Source: SIG565 sp045647785
GTDB taxonomy: Bacteria > Bacillota > Clostridia > Oscillospirales > Acutalibacteraceae
Direction of reading: 5' to 3'
DNA: 44,129 nucleotides
Assembly (NCBI GenBank): GCA_045647785.1
Contig: JAZRMU010000001.1
Span: 1-44,129, forward strand
Positions 16,088 to 24,465 of the stretch are shown here, in pieces. Made by a program: the position numbers and the translations under genes. Every line of letters begins with the position of its first letter. Positions within the stretch are counted from its first letter, which is position 1. The notes under the pieces were generated by a model. That model ran no database searches. It worked only from the letters and a program-made list of their open reading frames with translations, and was not told the origin of the DNA.

Positions 16088-16116
16088 ATTATACATTACT
16101 TTTTCTCTTTTTGCAA
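16088..16116 (-). promoter_or_regulatory. Promoter of the lipoprotein-phosphoesterase operon
   Basis: TTGCAA (16111-16116) and TATAAT (16088-16093) on the minus strand, 17 nt apart, directly after the terminator of the rhamnose operon. Confidence 0.75.
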
Positions 16117-16119
16117 CAT

Positions 16120-16150
16120 AAAAAAATGCAGACTGCTTTAGCAGTCTGCA
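16120..16150 (-). terminator. Terminator of the rhamnose operon
   Basis: TGCAGACTGC-TTTA-GCAGTCTGCA, a perfect 10-bp stem, followed on the minus strand by TTTTTTT. Confidence 0.92.
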
Positions 16151-16156
16151 TTTAAA

Positions 16157-16276
16157 TTAAAGCGGATAAGTGGGTGAATACTCACCCTCGTCCATATCGG
16201 AGCTGGTTGTTATAATATCTGCATTCGGTATCTCGGTTATCTCGAGATCGGGCGATAAATAATCTTTTTTCTCCAT
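16157..16276 (-). CDS. 39-residue peptide ending in YSPTYPL, coupled to fucO
   Basis: An ORF of 39 codons (begins MEKKDYLSPDLEITEIPNAD, ends EYSPTYPL). The SD AGGTAAAG overlaps the fucO stop codon, and the ATG is 9 nt beyond it, so it is translated from the rhamnose operon mRNA. No signal peptide; acidic. It resembles the many short clostridial proteins of the type M-x-K-K-Y-x-x-P-x-L-E followed by D-I-I-T-T-S, which have no known function. The tail resembles that of the lipoprotein encoded next to it. A terminator follows after 6 nt. Confidence 0.75.
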   Translation of the reverse strand: MEKKDYLSPDLEITEIPNADIITTSSDMDEGEYSPTYPL

Positions 16277-16285
16277 AATCTTTAC

Positions 16286-17434
16286 CTAGCAAAGCTTCAA
16301 GTAGAGAGCCTTGATCTCCTCAACACTTGTATCCATCGGGTTGCCAGGACGGCAAGCATCATCAAATGCAGACTGTGCCAAGAAATCGATATCCTCTGCC
16401 TTAACAATTTCTTTAAGGTCGGCAGGAATGCCAACATCGATGGAGAGCTGCTTAACAGCCTCGATAGCTGCCTTACGAGCATCCTCGATAGACATATTAG
16501 CAGCCTCTTTAACGCCCATAGCAATAGCTATATCGCGGTACTTTTCGCCTGTTGCGGGAGCATTATATTCCATAACTGTGGGAAGAATGATAGCGTTTGC
16601 AACACCGTGAGGAGTGTCATAAAGAGCGCCGAGCGGGTGAGCCATTGAGTGAACAATACCAAGACCAACATTCGAGAAGCCCATACCTGCAACATACTGA
16701 CCGAGAGCCATATCAAGTCTACCCTCATCGGTATTTGCTACTGCTCCGCGAAGGCTTCTTGCGATGATTTCAATAGCCTTAATGTGGAACATATCGGAAA
16801 GCTCCCAAGCTCCCTTGGTGATATAGCCTTCAATAGCGTGGGTAAGAGCATCCATACCGGTAGCTGCGGTAAGACCCTTGGGCATAGAAGCCATCATATC
16901 GGGGTCAACAACAGCAACAACGGGGATATCGTGAACATCTACACAAACCATCTTGCGGTTGTTTTCAGCATCGGTAATAACATAGTTGATAGTAACCTCT
17001 GCTGCAGTACCTGCTGTTGTGGGAACTGCGATAATGGGGGTGCACTTATTCTTTGTGGGTGCAACGCCCTCAAGAGAGCGAACATCAGCAAACTCGGGGT
17101 TTTCGATAATAATACCGATAGCCTTTGCAGTATCCATAGATGAGCCACCGCCGATAGCGATGATGCAGTCAGAACCACTAGCCTTAAATGCAGCAACGCC
17201 GTTCTGAACATTTTCAATTGTTGGGTTGGGTTTAATATCACTGTAAATTTCATAAGCGATATCTGCATTATCAAGAATATCGGTTACTTTTTTGGTAACA
17301 CCGAACTTGATAAGATCGGGGTCGGAGCATACGAAGCATTTTTTGAAGCTGCGTGCTTTAACCTCGGTTGCGATTTCGTTAATCGCGCCCTTGCCGTGAT
17401 AGCTTGTTTCGTTAAGTACAAATCTGTTTGCCAT
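16286..17434 (-). CDS. fucO: Lactaldehyde reductase (iron-dependent alcohol dehydrogenase)
   Basis: Reduces L-lactaldehyde, made by rhamnulose-1-phosphate aldolase, to L-1,2-propanediol with NADH, which restores NAD+ in anaerobic growth. The 382-residue sequence follows E. coli FucO closely along its length: MANRF-LNET, IAIGGGSSMDTAKAIGI (nucleotide site), NPEFADVRSLEG, VPTTAGTAAEVTINYVITD, and the iron ligands in GMDALTHAIEGY, MAHPLGALYDTPHG. SD AAGGAG. Position after rhaD and the sequence both support the role in rhamnose use. Confidence 0.95.
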   Translation of the reverse strand: MANRFVLNETSYHGKGAINEIATEVKARSFKKCFVCSDPDLIKFGVTKKVTDILDNADIAYEIYSDIKPNPTIENVQNGVAAFKASGSDCIIAIGGGSSMDTAKAIGIIIENPEFADVRSLEGVAPTKNKCTPIIAVPTTAGTAAEVTINYVITDAENNRKMVCVDVHDIPVVAVVDPDMMASMPKGLTAATGMDALTHAIEGYITKGAWELSDMFHIKAIEIIARSLRGAVANTDEGRLDMALGQYVAGMGFSNVGLGIVHSMAHPLGALYDTPHGVANAIILPTVMEYNAPATGEKYRDIAIAMGVKEAANMSIEDARKAAIEAVKQLSIDVGIPADLKEIVKAEDIDFLAQSAFDDACRPGNPMDTSVEEIKALYLKLC

Positions 17435-17464
17435 TGTGAAAAACTCCTTTATTAAAATATTTAA

Positions 17465-18280
17465 TTATAGGTTAAGAAAATCCTTGCGGTAATCAAGACC
17501 GAATGCATCAGCAACTGCCTTGAGCTCGGGATCGAGAATGGTGTTAACATGCGGCATGTGAGCAGTTAGCATATAAAGCTGCGCTGCCTTTTCAACTGTT
17601 TCGATAAGACCGAAGGTTTCATCCATATCCCTACCTGCACCGTAGATACCGTGCAAGCCCCATACAACTAAACGATAATCGTTCATCTTTTCGGCTGTGG
17701 CAACACCAATTTCGTTGTTACCGCAAACCATCCAAGGAAGCACTCCGATACCGTCGGGGAAAACCACTATGCACTCGGTGCACATTTCCCAGATTGTGTG
17801 GGTGAATTTTTTATCATCTAATTCGTGGATGTGTGTCATAGCAAGTGTATAAGTAGGATGAGTGTGCATTACTACGCGATGCTTGGGGTCTTTTTTAAGT
17901 CTTACCATATGGCTCATTAAATGAGCGGGAAGCTCACTTGTGAAGCGTCCGCCATCCTTATAGCCCCACAAAAGCTCGGCTGTTGTGCCGTCCTTTGCTA
18001 TACGGATAATACCTAAATTTGTTTCGGGGTCTACCTCTACATTTTTGAAGTATTTACCTGTGCCTGTTACAATAAAGATTTTTCCGATAAGCTCTGTTGC
18101 ATCAAAGCCTGTAGGAATTGTACGAATTACATTGTCTAAATCCAAATATTCAGCTACCTCCTCGGTTTCGAGCATATAGCTGATATTACCGCCGTTACGC
18201 TCGTCCCAACCGAGACGGTACATATTAGCAGTTGTTGCCATCATTTCCCTTACAAAGGGCGCTGTTAAAATATCTTTCAT
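17465..18280 (-). CDS. rhaD: Rhamnulose-1-phosphate aldolase
   Basis: Class II (zinc) aldolase that splits L-rhamnulose 1-phosphate into DHAP and L-lactaldehyde. 271 residues, as in E. coli RhaD. The N-terminus has GWDERNGGNISY; zinc ligands are in VVMHTHPTYTLAMT and the late VWGLHGIYG; the catalytic Glu lies in the region LTSELPAHL-like segment (FTSELPAHLMSH). It starts with SD GGGGGA, 13 nt after rhaA. Third gene of the operon. Confidence 0.95.
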   Translation of the reverse strand: MKDILTAPFVREMMATTANMYRLGWDERNGGNISYMLETEEVAEYLDLDNVIRTIPTGFDATELIGKIFIVTGTGKYFKNVEVDPETNLGIIRIAKDGTTAELLWGYKDGGRFTSELPAHLMSHMVRLKKDPKHRVVMHTHPTYTLAMTHIHELDDKKFTHTIWEMCTECIVVFPDGIGVLPWMVCGNNEIGVATAEKMNDYRLVVWGLHGIYGAGRDMDETFGLIETVEKAAQLYMLTAHMPHVNTILDPELKAVADAFGLDYRKDFLNL

Positions 18281-18292
18281 TTTATTATCCCC

Positions 18293-19552
18293 CTATCTTT
18301 TAGATAAAACTTCCATTTCATATTTCTGAACAGACTCAAACCATTCACCGTCGAGTGGCTTGTTTTCGCGCGCGCAATACTCTGCCCAAACATCTCCGAA
18401 CGGCAAAGTTTTAAGCTCCTCAGCACGCACCATAAGCTCTGTCCAATTAGCATTGTCCTGCAGCTTTGCAAGCGCCTCGGACGGCGTTAAAAGTGCCATT
18501 AAAAGTGCCTTTTGGAAGTTACGGAATCCTACGGTCCAAGCTGAAATGCGGTTAATGGAAGCATCAAAATAATCGAGCGCTATTTTTACACTTCCGGAAA
18601 GGCCGCCGCAGCGAACAATCTCTTTGGCAATTTCCTTGGTTTCATCATCAAGCAGCACCACATGGTCGGAGTCCCAACGAATGGGGCGGGTTACATGAAG
18701 CGCAATCTCGGGGAAAAACGCAAGTAATGCGGGGATCTTATCCGACACAACCTCGGTCGGATGATAGTGACCATTATCCATAAGCGGAATGCACTTATCA
18801 CGGTTTCCTGCCGCATAGGAAAGCGAGAATTCGGCGCTGCCTACTGTATAGGCTTCAACACCAATACCAAAAACCTTTGATTCAACACAAGGTTTAACGA
18901 GTTCAAAATCAAAAGGCTCGGATAAAATTGCGTCGATAGACTCTTTATATCGAACACGCGGACCCATTCTATCGGCGGGGATATCCTTAAAGCCGTCGCC
19001 TGTCCAGATATTCATAACGCAGGGCTCGCCGAGCTCTTTAGCGAAATATTCGGAAATTCTGATACAAGCCTTTCCGTGCTCTATCCAGAAATTTCTTGTT
19101 TCCTCATTGGGGCTCGAAAGAGTTAGCGGGTCGCACTTGGGATGTGAAAAGAAGGTGGGGTTAAAATCGCAGCCCATTCCCCTTTCCTTGCAAAAATCTA
19201 CCCACTTTTTAAAGTGCTTGGGCTCGATTTTATCGCGGTCTACCCAGCCGCCGTTCTCGTCATCGAAAATAGCATAGCAAGCGTGCAGGTTAAGCTTAAC
19301 CTTGCCGGGGCAGAGTTTTAATACCTCATCAATATCTGCCATAAGCTCCTCAGGAGTTCTGGCACGACCGGGGTAATTACCTGTTGTTTGAATTCCGCCC
19401 GACAATGCATCGATCTTTTGATCGAAGCCGCGAACATCGTCTCCCTGCCAGCAGTGCAGGCTTACGGGAACATTTTTAAGTGTTTCTATAGCCTTATCGG
19501 TATCTACACCAAGCTTTGCATAAATTTCTTTAGCTTCTAAATATCTGCTCAT
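18293..19552 (-). CDS. rhaA: L-rhamnose isomerase
   Basis: Converts L-rhamnose to L-rhamnulose with Mn2+. 419 residues, the normal length. Visible family segments: VSLHCWQGDDVRGF (near residue 31), QTTGNYPGRARTPEEL, CDFNPTFFSHPK, MDNGHYHPTEVVSDK and HVTRPIRWDSDHVV, which hold the metal-binding His and Asp residues. Its ATG overlaps the rhaB stop by one base (TAATG), so the two are translated together. Confidence 0.96.
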   Translation of the reverse strand: MSRYLEAKEIYAKLGVDTDKAIETLKNVPVSLHCWQGDDVRGFDQKIDALSGGIQTTGNYPGRARTPEELMADIDEVLKLCPGKVKLNLHACYAIFDDENGGWVDRDKIEPKHFKKWVDFCKERGMGCDFNPTFFSHPKCDPLTLSSPNEETRNFWIEHGKACIRISEYFAKELGEPCVMNIWTGDGFKDIPADRMGPRVRYKESIDAILSEPFDFELVKPCVESKVFGIGVEAYTVGSAEFSLSYAAGNRDKCIPLMDNGHYHPTEVVSDKIPALLAFFPEIALHVTRPIRWDSDHVVLLDDETKEIAKEIVRCGGLSGSVKIALDYFDASINRISAWTVGFRNFQKALLMALLTPSEALAKLQDNANWTELMVRAEELKTLPFGDVWAEYCARENKPLDGEWFESVQKYEMEVLSKR

Positions 19553-20919
19553 TACTTCACCTCATTAACATTGAATGTATTTTTAATCAGCTCGCGGGCT
19601 TCGCAGAGCTTCATATTGTTTTTATACATAATCTGTGATATCAAATTGCCTGTCGCCGTTGCCTCCATTAGGCCGATAATTACCTTTTTACCGGTTACCT
19701 TTGAGGTTAAGCGGTTGAGATACATATCTCGGCTGCCGCCGCCTACTATGTTTATAGCCTTTATCGCTTTGCCGCTGATAGTCTCTATTTCCTTAACGGC
19801 GCGGTCATAGCTATGTGCCAAAGAATTATAAACACAAGCAAGCACATCGCCAAGCGGCAATTCAGGCTTTCCTAGCGCCTCGCGCACAGCCTCCACCATA
19901 TTTTCAGGTGCTAAAAACCGCTGGTCGTTGGGGTCTACAAGTTCACAAAAGCTGCTTTCCTCGGCTAAATGCATCATTTCATCGTAGGTTAGGGCTTTAT
20001 CGATATTCTTTCGAATATTCTGGAAAAGCCACATACCCATTATGTTTTTAAGGAAGCGGAATTTATATTCTATACCGCCCTCGTTAGTGAAGTTGGCTTT
20101 CAAAGCCTCCTCACTTAACACGGGATAATCGTTCTCTGCGCCTATAAGGCTCCAAGTACCCGAAGATATGTAAACGCTCTCGTTATCTATCGGGCAGGCC
20201 GCAACGGCTGAAGCGGTGTCGTGCGAGGGGCAAAGCACTATCTCGGTGTTAAATCCTACCTGCTTTGCTATATCGTCCCGAAGCTCACCTACCACCGTAC
20301 CCGGCATCTGAAGCGGCTCGAAAATACGCTCCGGCAGACCCAGCTTATTTATAATTTCAAAATCCCAATCCTTTGAAACAGCATTTACAAGGTTGGTAGT
20401 TGATGCATTGGTGTATTCCCTTTTTATCTCACCCGTTAATTTAAAGGAAAGATACTCAGGCATCATAAGAAAATGCTCGGCATTCTCAAGCTTGCCCGAC
20501 AGCTTATCGGCATAGAGCTGATAAATGGTGTTATAATTCTGCTGCTGAATGCCTGTTTTGCTATAAAGCTCGGCTTGAGATATAATCTCCTGCACTGCCT
20601 TTAACGACTGCTCTGTTCTGGAATCGCGATAGGCAACGGCAGGCATAATTTCATTTAAGTTTTTATCGAGCAGTACATAATCAACACCCCAAGTATCGAT
20701 AGCCACACTAGCAGGAATTTTACCGATTTTCTTGCACTCGGCAATACCCGCCAATACATTTGAAAAAAGCTTATCGATATCCCAAACGAGAGTACCGTCT
20801 TTATTTTCCATTCCGTTTTCGAAGCGGTAAATCTCCTCGAGAACCAACTTTCCGTTTTCTATACTGCCTAAAATATGGCGACCGCTTGATGCGCCGATAT
20901 CAATAGCCAAATAATACAA
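19552..20919 (-). CDS. rhaB: Rhamnulokinase
   Basis: FGGY-family sugar kinase that phosphorylates L-rhamnulose. The ATPase motifs are AIDIGASSGRHI at the N-terminus, CPSHDTASAVAA in the middle and NIVGGGSRDMYLNRL near the C-terminus. An ATG at 20937 overlaps the SD; the sequence TTGGAGGTGGCAGTTTTG puts a good SD (GGAGG) 8 nt before TTG 20919, giving the usual N-terminus (M)YYLAIDIGASSGR, so I use TTG. First gene of rhaB-rhaA-rhaD-fucO-peptide. No rhamnose regulator or transporter gene lies in the window. Confidence 0.95.
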   Translation of the reverse strand: MYYLAIDIGASSGRHILGSIENGKLVLEEIYRFENGMENKDGTLVWDIDKLFSNVLAGIAECKKIGKIPASVAIDTWGVDYVLLDKNLNEIMPAVAYRDSRTEQSLKAVQEIISQAELYSKTGIQQQNYNTIYQLYADKLSGKLENAEHFLMMPEYLSFKLTGEIKREYTNASTTNLVNAVSKDWDFEIINKLGLPERIFEPLQMPGTVVGELRDDIAKQVGFNTEIVLCPSHDTASAVAACPIDNESVYISSGTWSLIGAENDYPVLSEEALKANFTNEGGIEYKFRFLKNIMGMWLFQNIRKNIDKALTYDEMMHLAEESSFCELVDPNDQRFLAPENMVEAVREALGKPELPLGDVLACVYNSLAHSYDRAVKEIETISGKAIKAINIVGGGSRDMYLNRLTSKVTGKKVIIGLMEATATGNLISQIMYKNNMKLCEARELIKNTFNVNEVK

Positions 20920-20957
20920 AACTGCCACCTCCAACATAGATTGTATAATATGTTAAT

Positions 20958-20986
20958 ATAATAGCAGATTTTAGAAAATTATACAA
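20958..20986 (-). promoter_or_regulatory. Promoter of the rhamnose operon
   Basis: TTGTAT (20981-20986), 17 nt, then TATTAT (20958-20963) with an extended -10 TGC before it, on the minus strand. No obvious catabolite-repression or regulator site is recognised nearby. Confidence 0.65.
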
Positions 20987-21052
20987 GGGGTTTAAAGAAA
21001 AATATTCTTAATTTTAAGCATTTTTCGCATTATTCTATGACAAAATAATGCA

Positions 21053-21085
21053 AAAACGGCACAGATTTAAATCTGCGCCGTAAAA
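21053..21085 (-). terminator. Terminator of serS
   Basis: CGGC-A-CAGATTTAAATCTG-C-GCCG, a long palindrome, with TTTTT beyond it on the minus strand. Confidence 0.88.
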
Positions 21086-21091
21086 ATAATA

Positions 21092-22387
21092 CTATTTTGA
21101 AACAATTTCGGTTTTTCCACCCATGTAAGGACGGAGTGCCTCGGGAATGCTGATTCTATATTTTTCGCCATCAAAGGAAAGGTTATTTTCAAGGAAAGCG
21201 ATGAGCATTCTGGGCGGTGCTACAACGGTATTATTGAGGGTGTGAGCCAAATATTTGCTGCCATCCTCACCCTTAACACGAATACCGAGGCGACGAGCTT
21301 GGGCATCGCCGAGATTCGAGCAAGAGCAAACCTCAAAATACTTCTGCTGCTTGGGGCTCCAAGCCTCAACATCATAGGATTTAACCTTTAAATCGGCAAG
21401 GTCGCCGGTGCAGCACTCGAGTGTGCGAACAGGTATGTCCATTGAACGGAACAGTTCAACCGAGTAGCTCCACATTTTGTGAAACCAGTCCATACTCTCC
21501 TCGGGCTTGCAGATAACGATCATTTCCTGCTTTTCAAACTGATGAATGCGGTAAATACCGCGCTCCTCGATACCGTGTGCTCCCTTTTCTTTGCGGAAGC
21601 AGGGCGAATAACTCGTAAGCGTTAAAGGCAATGCTGCTTCGGGAGTAATAGTATCGATAAACTTACCTATCATGGAATGCTCACTTGTACCGATTAAATA
21701 AAGGTCCTCTCCCTCTATTTTATACATCATCGCATCCATTTCCTCAAAGCTCATAACACCGGTTACTACATTTGAGCGAATCATAAAGGGCGGGATGCAA
21801 TAGGTAAAGCCCTTATCTATCATAAAATCGCGCGCATAGGAAAGAACTGCCGAGTGAAGTCGAGCGATATCGCCCATAAGATAGTAAAAGCCCTCGCCAG
21901 CTACTCTACCTGCAGCCTCCTTATCGATGCCTGCAAAGGCAGCCATAATATCGGTATGGTACGGAATTTCAAAATTCGGAACAGTTTTTTCGCCGAAGCA
22001 CTGAACCTCAACATTTTCGCTGTCATCGCGGCCAACAGGAACAGACTCGTCCACAATATTGGGGATTTTCATCATTGTTTCTGTTAGAGCCTTTTCGTAC
22101 TTATTTTCAAGCTCCTCAAGCTCCTTTAGACGATCGGCCTGACGGTTAACCTCGGCACGCAGAGCCATACCCTCGTCCTTTTTGCCCTGCGACATAAGAA
22201 CGCCGATTTCCTTACTCAACTTATTGCGGTTTGCACGAAGCTCATTTGCCTCTGCATTGGCAGCACGCTTTTTTCTGTCGAGCTCAATAGCCTCATCAAC
22301 CAAAGGCAGCTTGCTGTCTTTAAACTTCTTTTTAATATTTTCCTTTACTGCTTCGGGATTTTCCCTTACAAATCTAATATCTAACAT
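21092..22387 (-). CDS. serS: Seryl-tRNA synthetase
   Basis: Charges tRNA-Ser (and tRNA-Sec) with serine. 431 residues. The N-terminal long coiled coil that grips tRNA runs from about residue 28 to 105; the class II core follows with motif 2 (FRKEKGAHGIEERGIYRIHQFEKQE region) and motif 3 (NNTVVAPPRMLIAFLEN). SD GGAGGG. It has its own promoter (22419-22447). No T-box leader is present: the leader is short. Confidence 0.97.
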   Translation of the reverse strand: MLDIRFVRENPEAVKENIKKKFKDSKLPLVDEAIELDRKKRAANAEANELRANRNKLSKEIGVLMSQGKKDEGMALRAEVNRQADRLKELEELENKYEKALTETMMKIPNIVDESVPVGRDDSENVEVQCFGEKTVPNFEIPYHTDIMAAFAGIDKEAAGRVAGEGFYYLMGDIARLHSAVLSYARDFMIDKGFTYCIPPFMIRSNVVTGVMSFEEMDAMMYKIEGEDLYLIGTSEHSMIGKFIDTITPEAALPLTLTSYSPCFRKEKGAHGIEERGIYRIHQFEKQEMIVICKPEESMDWFHKMWSYSVELFRSMDIPVRTLECCTGDLADLKVKSYDVEAWSPKQQKYFEVCSCSNLGDAQARRLGIRVKGEDGSKYLAHTLNNTVVAPPRMLIAFLENNLSFDGEKYRISIPEALRPYMGGKTEIVSK

Positions 22388-22418
22388 TTGGTACCCTCCA
22401 AATTTTTACTGCAAAAAA

Positions 22419-22447
22419 AGTATAACACATTATATGTATTTTATCAA
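22419..22447 (-). promoter_or_regulatory. Promoter of serS
   Basis: TTGATA (22442-22447) and TATACT (22419-22424) on the minus strand, 17 nt apart. Confidence 0.75.
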
Positions 22448-22450
22448 GCC

Positions 22451-23020
22451 TTAAAAACTAATAATTCCTGTGTGCTCCAACAAAATTTTAACACCGATAA
22501 GTATTAAAATAATACCACCTGCGAGTTCTGCCTTGCTTTTATATTTTGCACCAAAAACATTGCCTATTTTTACACCGACAGCAGACAGCACAAAGGTAAT
22601 AACGCCGATAAACAGCATCGCAATCCATATATTAACACCCGGCAACACCAGGGTTATTCCTGCCGCCAAAGCATCAATGCTGGTAGCCAAAGCCATAACA
22701 AGCATGGTTTTAACCGCGAAGGAAGCATCTGTCCCCTCGTCATCGCAGCCGCAGAACGCCTCTTTAATCATTTTACCGCCGAGAAACGCAAGCAAAACAA
22801 ACGCTACCCAATGGTCGATATTCTCGATATAGCTCTTTACCGCCACAAACACAAAATATCCTATAAGCGGCATCAGTGCCTGAAAAGAGCCAAACCAAGC
22901 GCCACACAAAAGGCTGTGGCTGGGTTTTAATTTCTGAACAGCAAGCCCTTTGCAAACAGCTACTGCAAAGGCATCCATAGAAAGCCCTACAGCTAATAAA
23001 AAAAGCTCGAAAACACTCAT
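22451..23020 (-). CDS. mntP: Manganese efflux pump MntP
   Basis: A 189-residue membrane protein with six predicted helices in two repeats, which exports Mn2+. The first repeat has LSMDAFAVAVCKGLA, the second ATSIDALAAGITLV; these Asp residues are the conserved metal-path residues. A longer reading from 23056 is open, but ATG 23020 has GGAGA at 5 nt and gives MSVFELFLLAVGLSMDAF, as in the family. It follows the hemolysin III gene by 11 nt. Confidence 0.93.
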   Translation of the reverse strand: MSVFELFLLAVGLSMDAFAVAVCKGLAVQKLKPSHSLLCGAWFGSFQALMPLIGYFVFVAVKSYIENIDHWVAFVLLAFLGGKMIKEAFCGCDDEGTDASFAVKTMLVMALATSIDALAAGITLVLPGVNIWIAMLFIGVITFVLSAVGVKIGNVFGAKYKSKAELAGGIILILIGVKILLEHTGIISF

Positions 23021-23031
23021 ACTAGTCTCCT

Positions 23032-23703
23032 TTATATCACAAAAAAGAATATGCAAACGAAATGCGCCACACTGGCAAGCACCACGAAAATATGGAATAT
23101 AGAATGGAAATATCTAATCTTCACACCAAGCCCATAGAGCACAGCACCAAGTGTATATAACACACCGCCGAGCAGCAGCCAGAAAAAGCCTGCAGGGGTT
23201 AAAGCCCGATAAACCGGCTTAATTGTGAAAATGACGCACCAGCCGAGCCCTATATAGCAAATCATAGAAAACACATTGTAGCTTTTAAGGTCAATGGCAT
23301 TTAGTGTAATAGCCAATGCTGAAATTCCCCATACCACGCCAAAGGTTACCCAAGCGGCTACAGGAGCTATTGGCCGCAAAAGGCACAGCATTAAAGGAGT
23401 ATATGTACCTGCAATCATAAAATAAATTGTACAGTGGTCGATAATTTGCAGCACCTTTTTACCGGTGGTATGACGAACGCCATGATACACGCTTGACATT
23501 GTGAAAAGAGCGATTACGCTACCGCCATATATAGCCGAGGAAACTACCGCCCATGCATTACCTTTAAGGGCTGAAAATATCACACAAAGCGCACAATATA
23601 TAACCCCAAAGCCACCACCCACAATATGGGTTACCATATTAAAAACCTCTTCGCCGTTTGTATAATCCGGTAAAAGACGGTCGATTAGTTTAGTTCTTGC
23701 CAT
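23032..23703 (-). CDS. Hemolysin III / PAQR-family membrane protein
   Basis: A 223-residue protein with seven transmembrane helices. The conserved PAQR residues are visible: SSVYHGVRHT early in the protein, the Asp in IDHCTIYF, and two late His residues (YFHSIFHIFVVLASVAHFV). Bacterial members (YqfA/HlyIII) are linked to membrane homeostasis and some act as hydrolases; the hemolysin name is historical. Its start overlaps the end of the thioesterase gene by 14 bp, so the two are coupled. Confidence 0.9.
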   Translation of the reverse strand: MARTKLIDRLLPDYTNGEEVFNMVTHIVGGGFGVIYCALCVIFSALKGNAWAVVSSAIYGGSVIALFTMSSVYHGVRHTTGKKVLQIIDHCTIYFMIAGTYTPLMLCLLRPIAPVAAWVTFGVVWGISALAITLNAIDLKSYNVFSMICYIGLGWCVIFTIKPVYRALTPAGFFWLLLGGVLYTLGAVLYGLGVKIRYFHSIFHIFVVLASVAHFVCIFFFVI

Positions 23704-24418
23704 TTAAAAACTCCATTCCTGCTCTAAACACTACATTACCGCCGGAAATGCCTGTAACTAACACTTCCTGCTCGGTTTTGGTTTTATATATTCTGATTTT
23801 TTCGCCGAGCATCGTTTCTTTAACGAAATGCAGCTCGTAAACCGATATTGGATTACTATTTAAATATTCATCACTAAAGCATTCGAGCACCATTTCGGTA
23901 TATTTTTTATTGTTGGTGTGATGATTTGCGTCAATATCTGCATCGGTGATTTCGCGTTCATAGCAAAAATCACTCTCCGAAATTTCTGCACGAAAGCGAG
24001 TGAAATCACCAGCGCCAGACTGCTCGGTGATATACTGCCTACCACCCGAAAACACATCACTTTCTATTCTTAACGGACGGCGATTTTCGGCACTTAAAAT
24101 GCACCACTCCGAAGCACCATTCGCTAGGATGTCGCCTTGTATATTCCTTATGCGGTACTGCCTTTCAACCTTGATTTTGCCGGGCGGCAAGGGCCAAGTT
24201 TCTGCAGTTAGTGTCTCACCGTTTTTGGGGCAGGCTGATAATGCAAATCGAATTTTAGAAATTACCCAAAATCCCCCAAGTCTTGCTACTGCCTCGCGGC
24301 CATAGCCGAAGGCTTCGGCATTTTCGGTTGCCAATTCCTCAACAGCCAAAGCCAGAGCTTTAATGAATCCTCTGACCCCAACACTTGAGATAATATGCTT
24401 TGAATAAAAGTTATACAT
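23690..24418 (-). CDS. Acyl-ACP thioesterase
   Basis: A 242-residue double-hotdog thioesterase of the FAT family, which releases fatty acids from acyl carrier protein. N-terminal hotdog: residues 1-130 with GGFWVISKIRF and WPLPPGKIKVERQYRI; the C-terminal hotdog holds the catalytic region DIDANHHTNNKKYTEMV. It heads a three-gene set with hemolysin III and mntP, all membrane-related. SD GAGGAATG before ATG 24418. Confidence 0.9.
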   Translation of the reverse strand: MYNFYSKHIISSVGVRGFIKALALAVEELATENAEAFGYGREAVARLGGFWVISKIRFALSACPKNGETLTAETWPLPPGKIKVERQYRIRNIQGDILANGASEWCILSAENRRPLRIESDVFSGGRQYITEQSGAGDFTRFRAEISESDFCYEREITDADIDANHHTNNKKYTEMVLECFSDEYLNSNPISVYELHFVKETMLGEKIRIYKTKTEQEVLVTGISGGNVVFRAGMEFLNGKN

Positions 24419-24429
24419 AATTCATTCCT

Positions 24430-24460
24430 CAAAAAAACAGCCGATTACGGCTGTTTTTAT
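24430..24460 (-). terminator. Terminator of the sodium-dependent transporter gene
   Basis: AAAACAGCCG-ATTA-CGGCTGTTTT with U-rich flanks on both sides, between the transporter and thioesterase genes. Confidence 0.88.
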
Positions 24461-24465
24461 TTCAG

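Noticed and set aside
22388..22450. T-box leader for serS
   Set aside because: The leader from its promoter is only about 25 nt; there is no room for a specifier stem or antiterminator.
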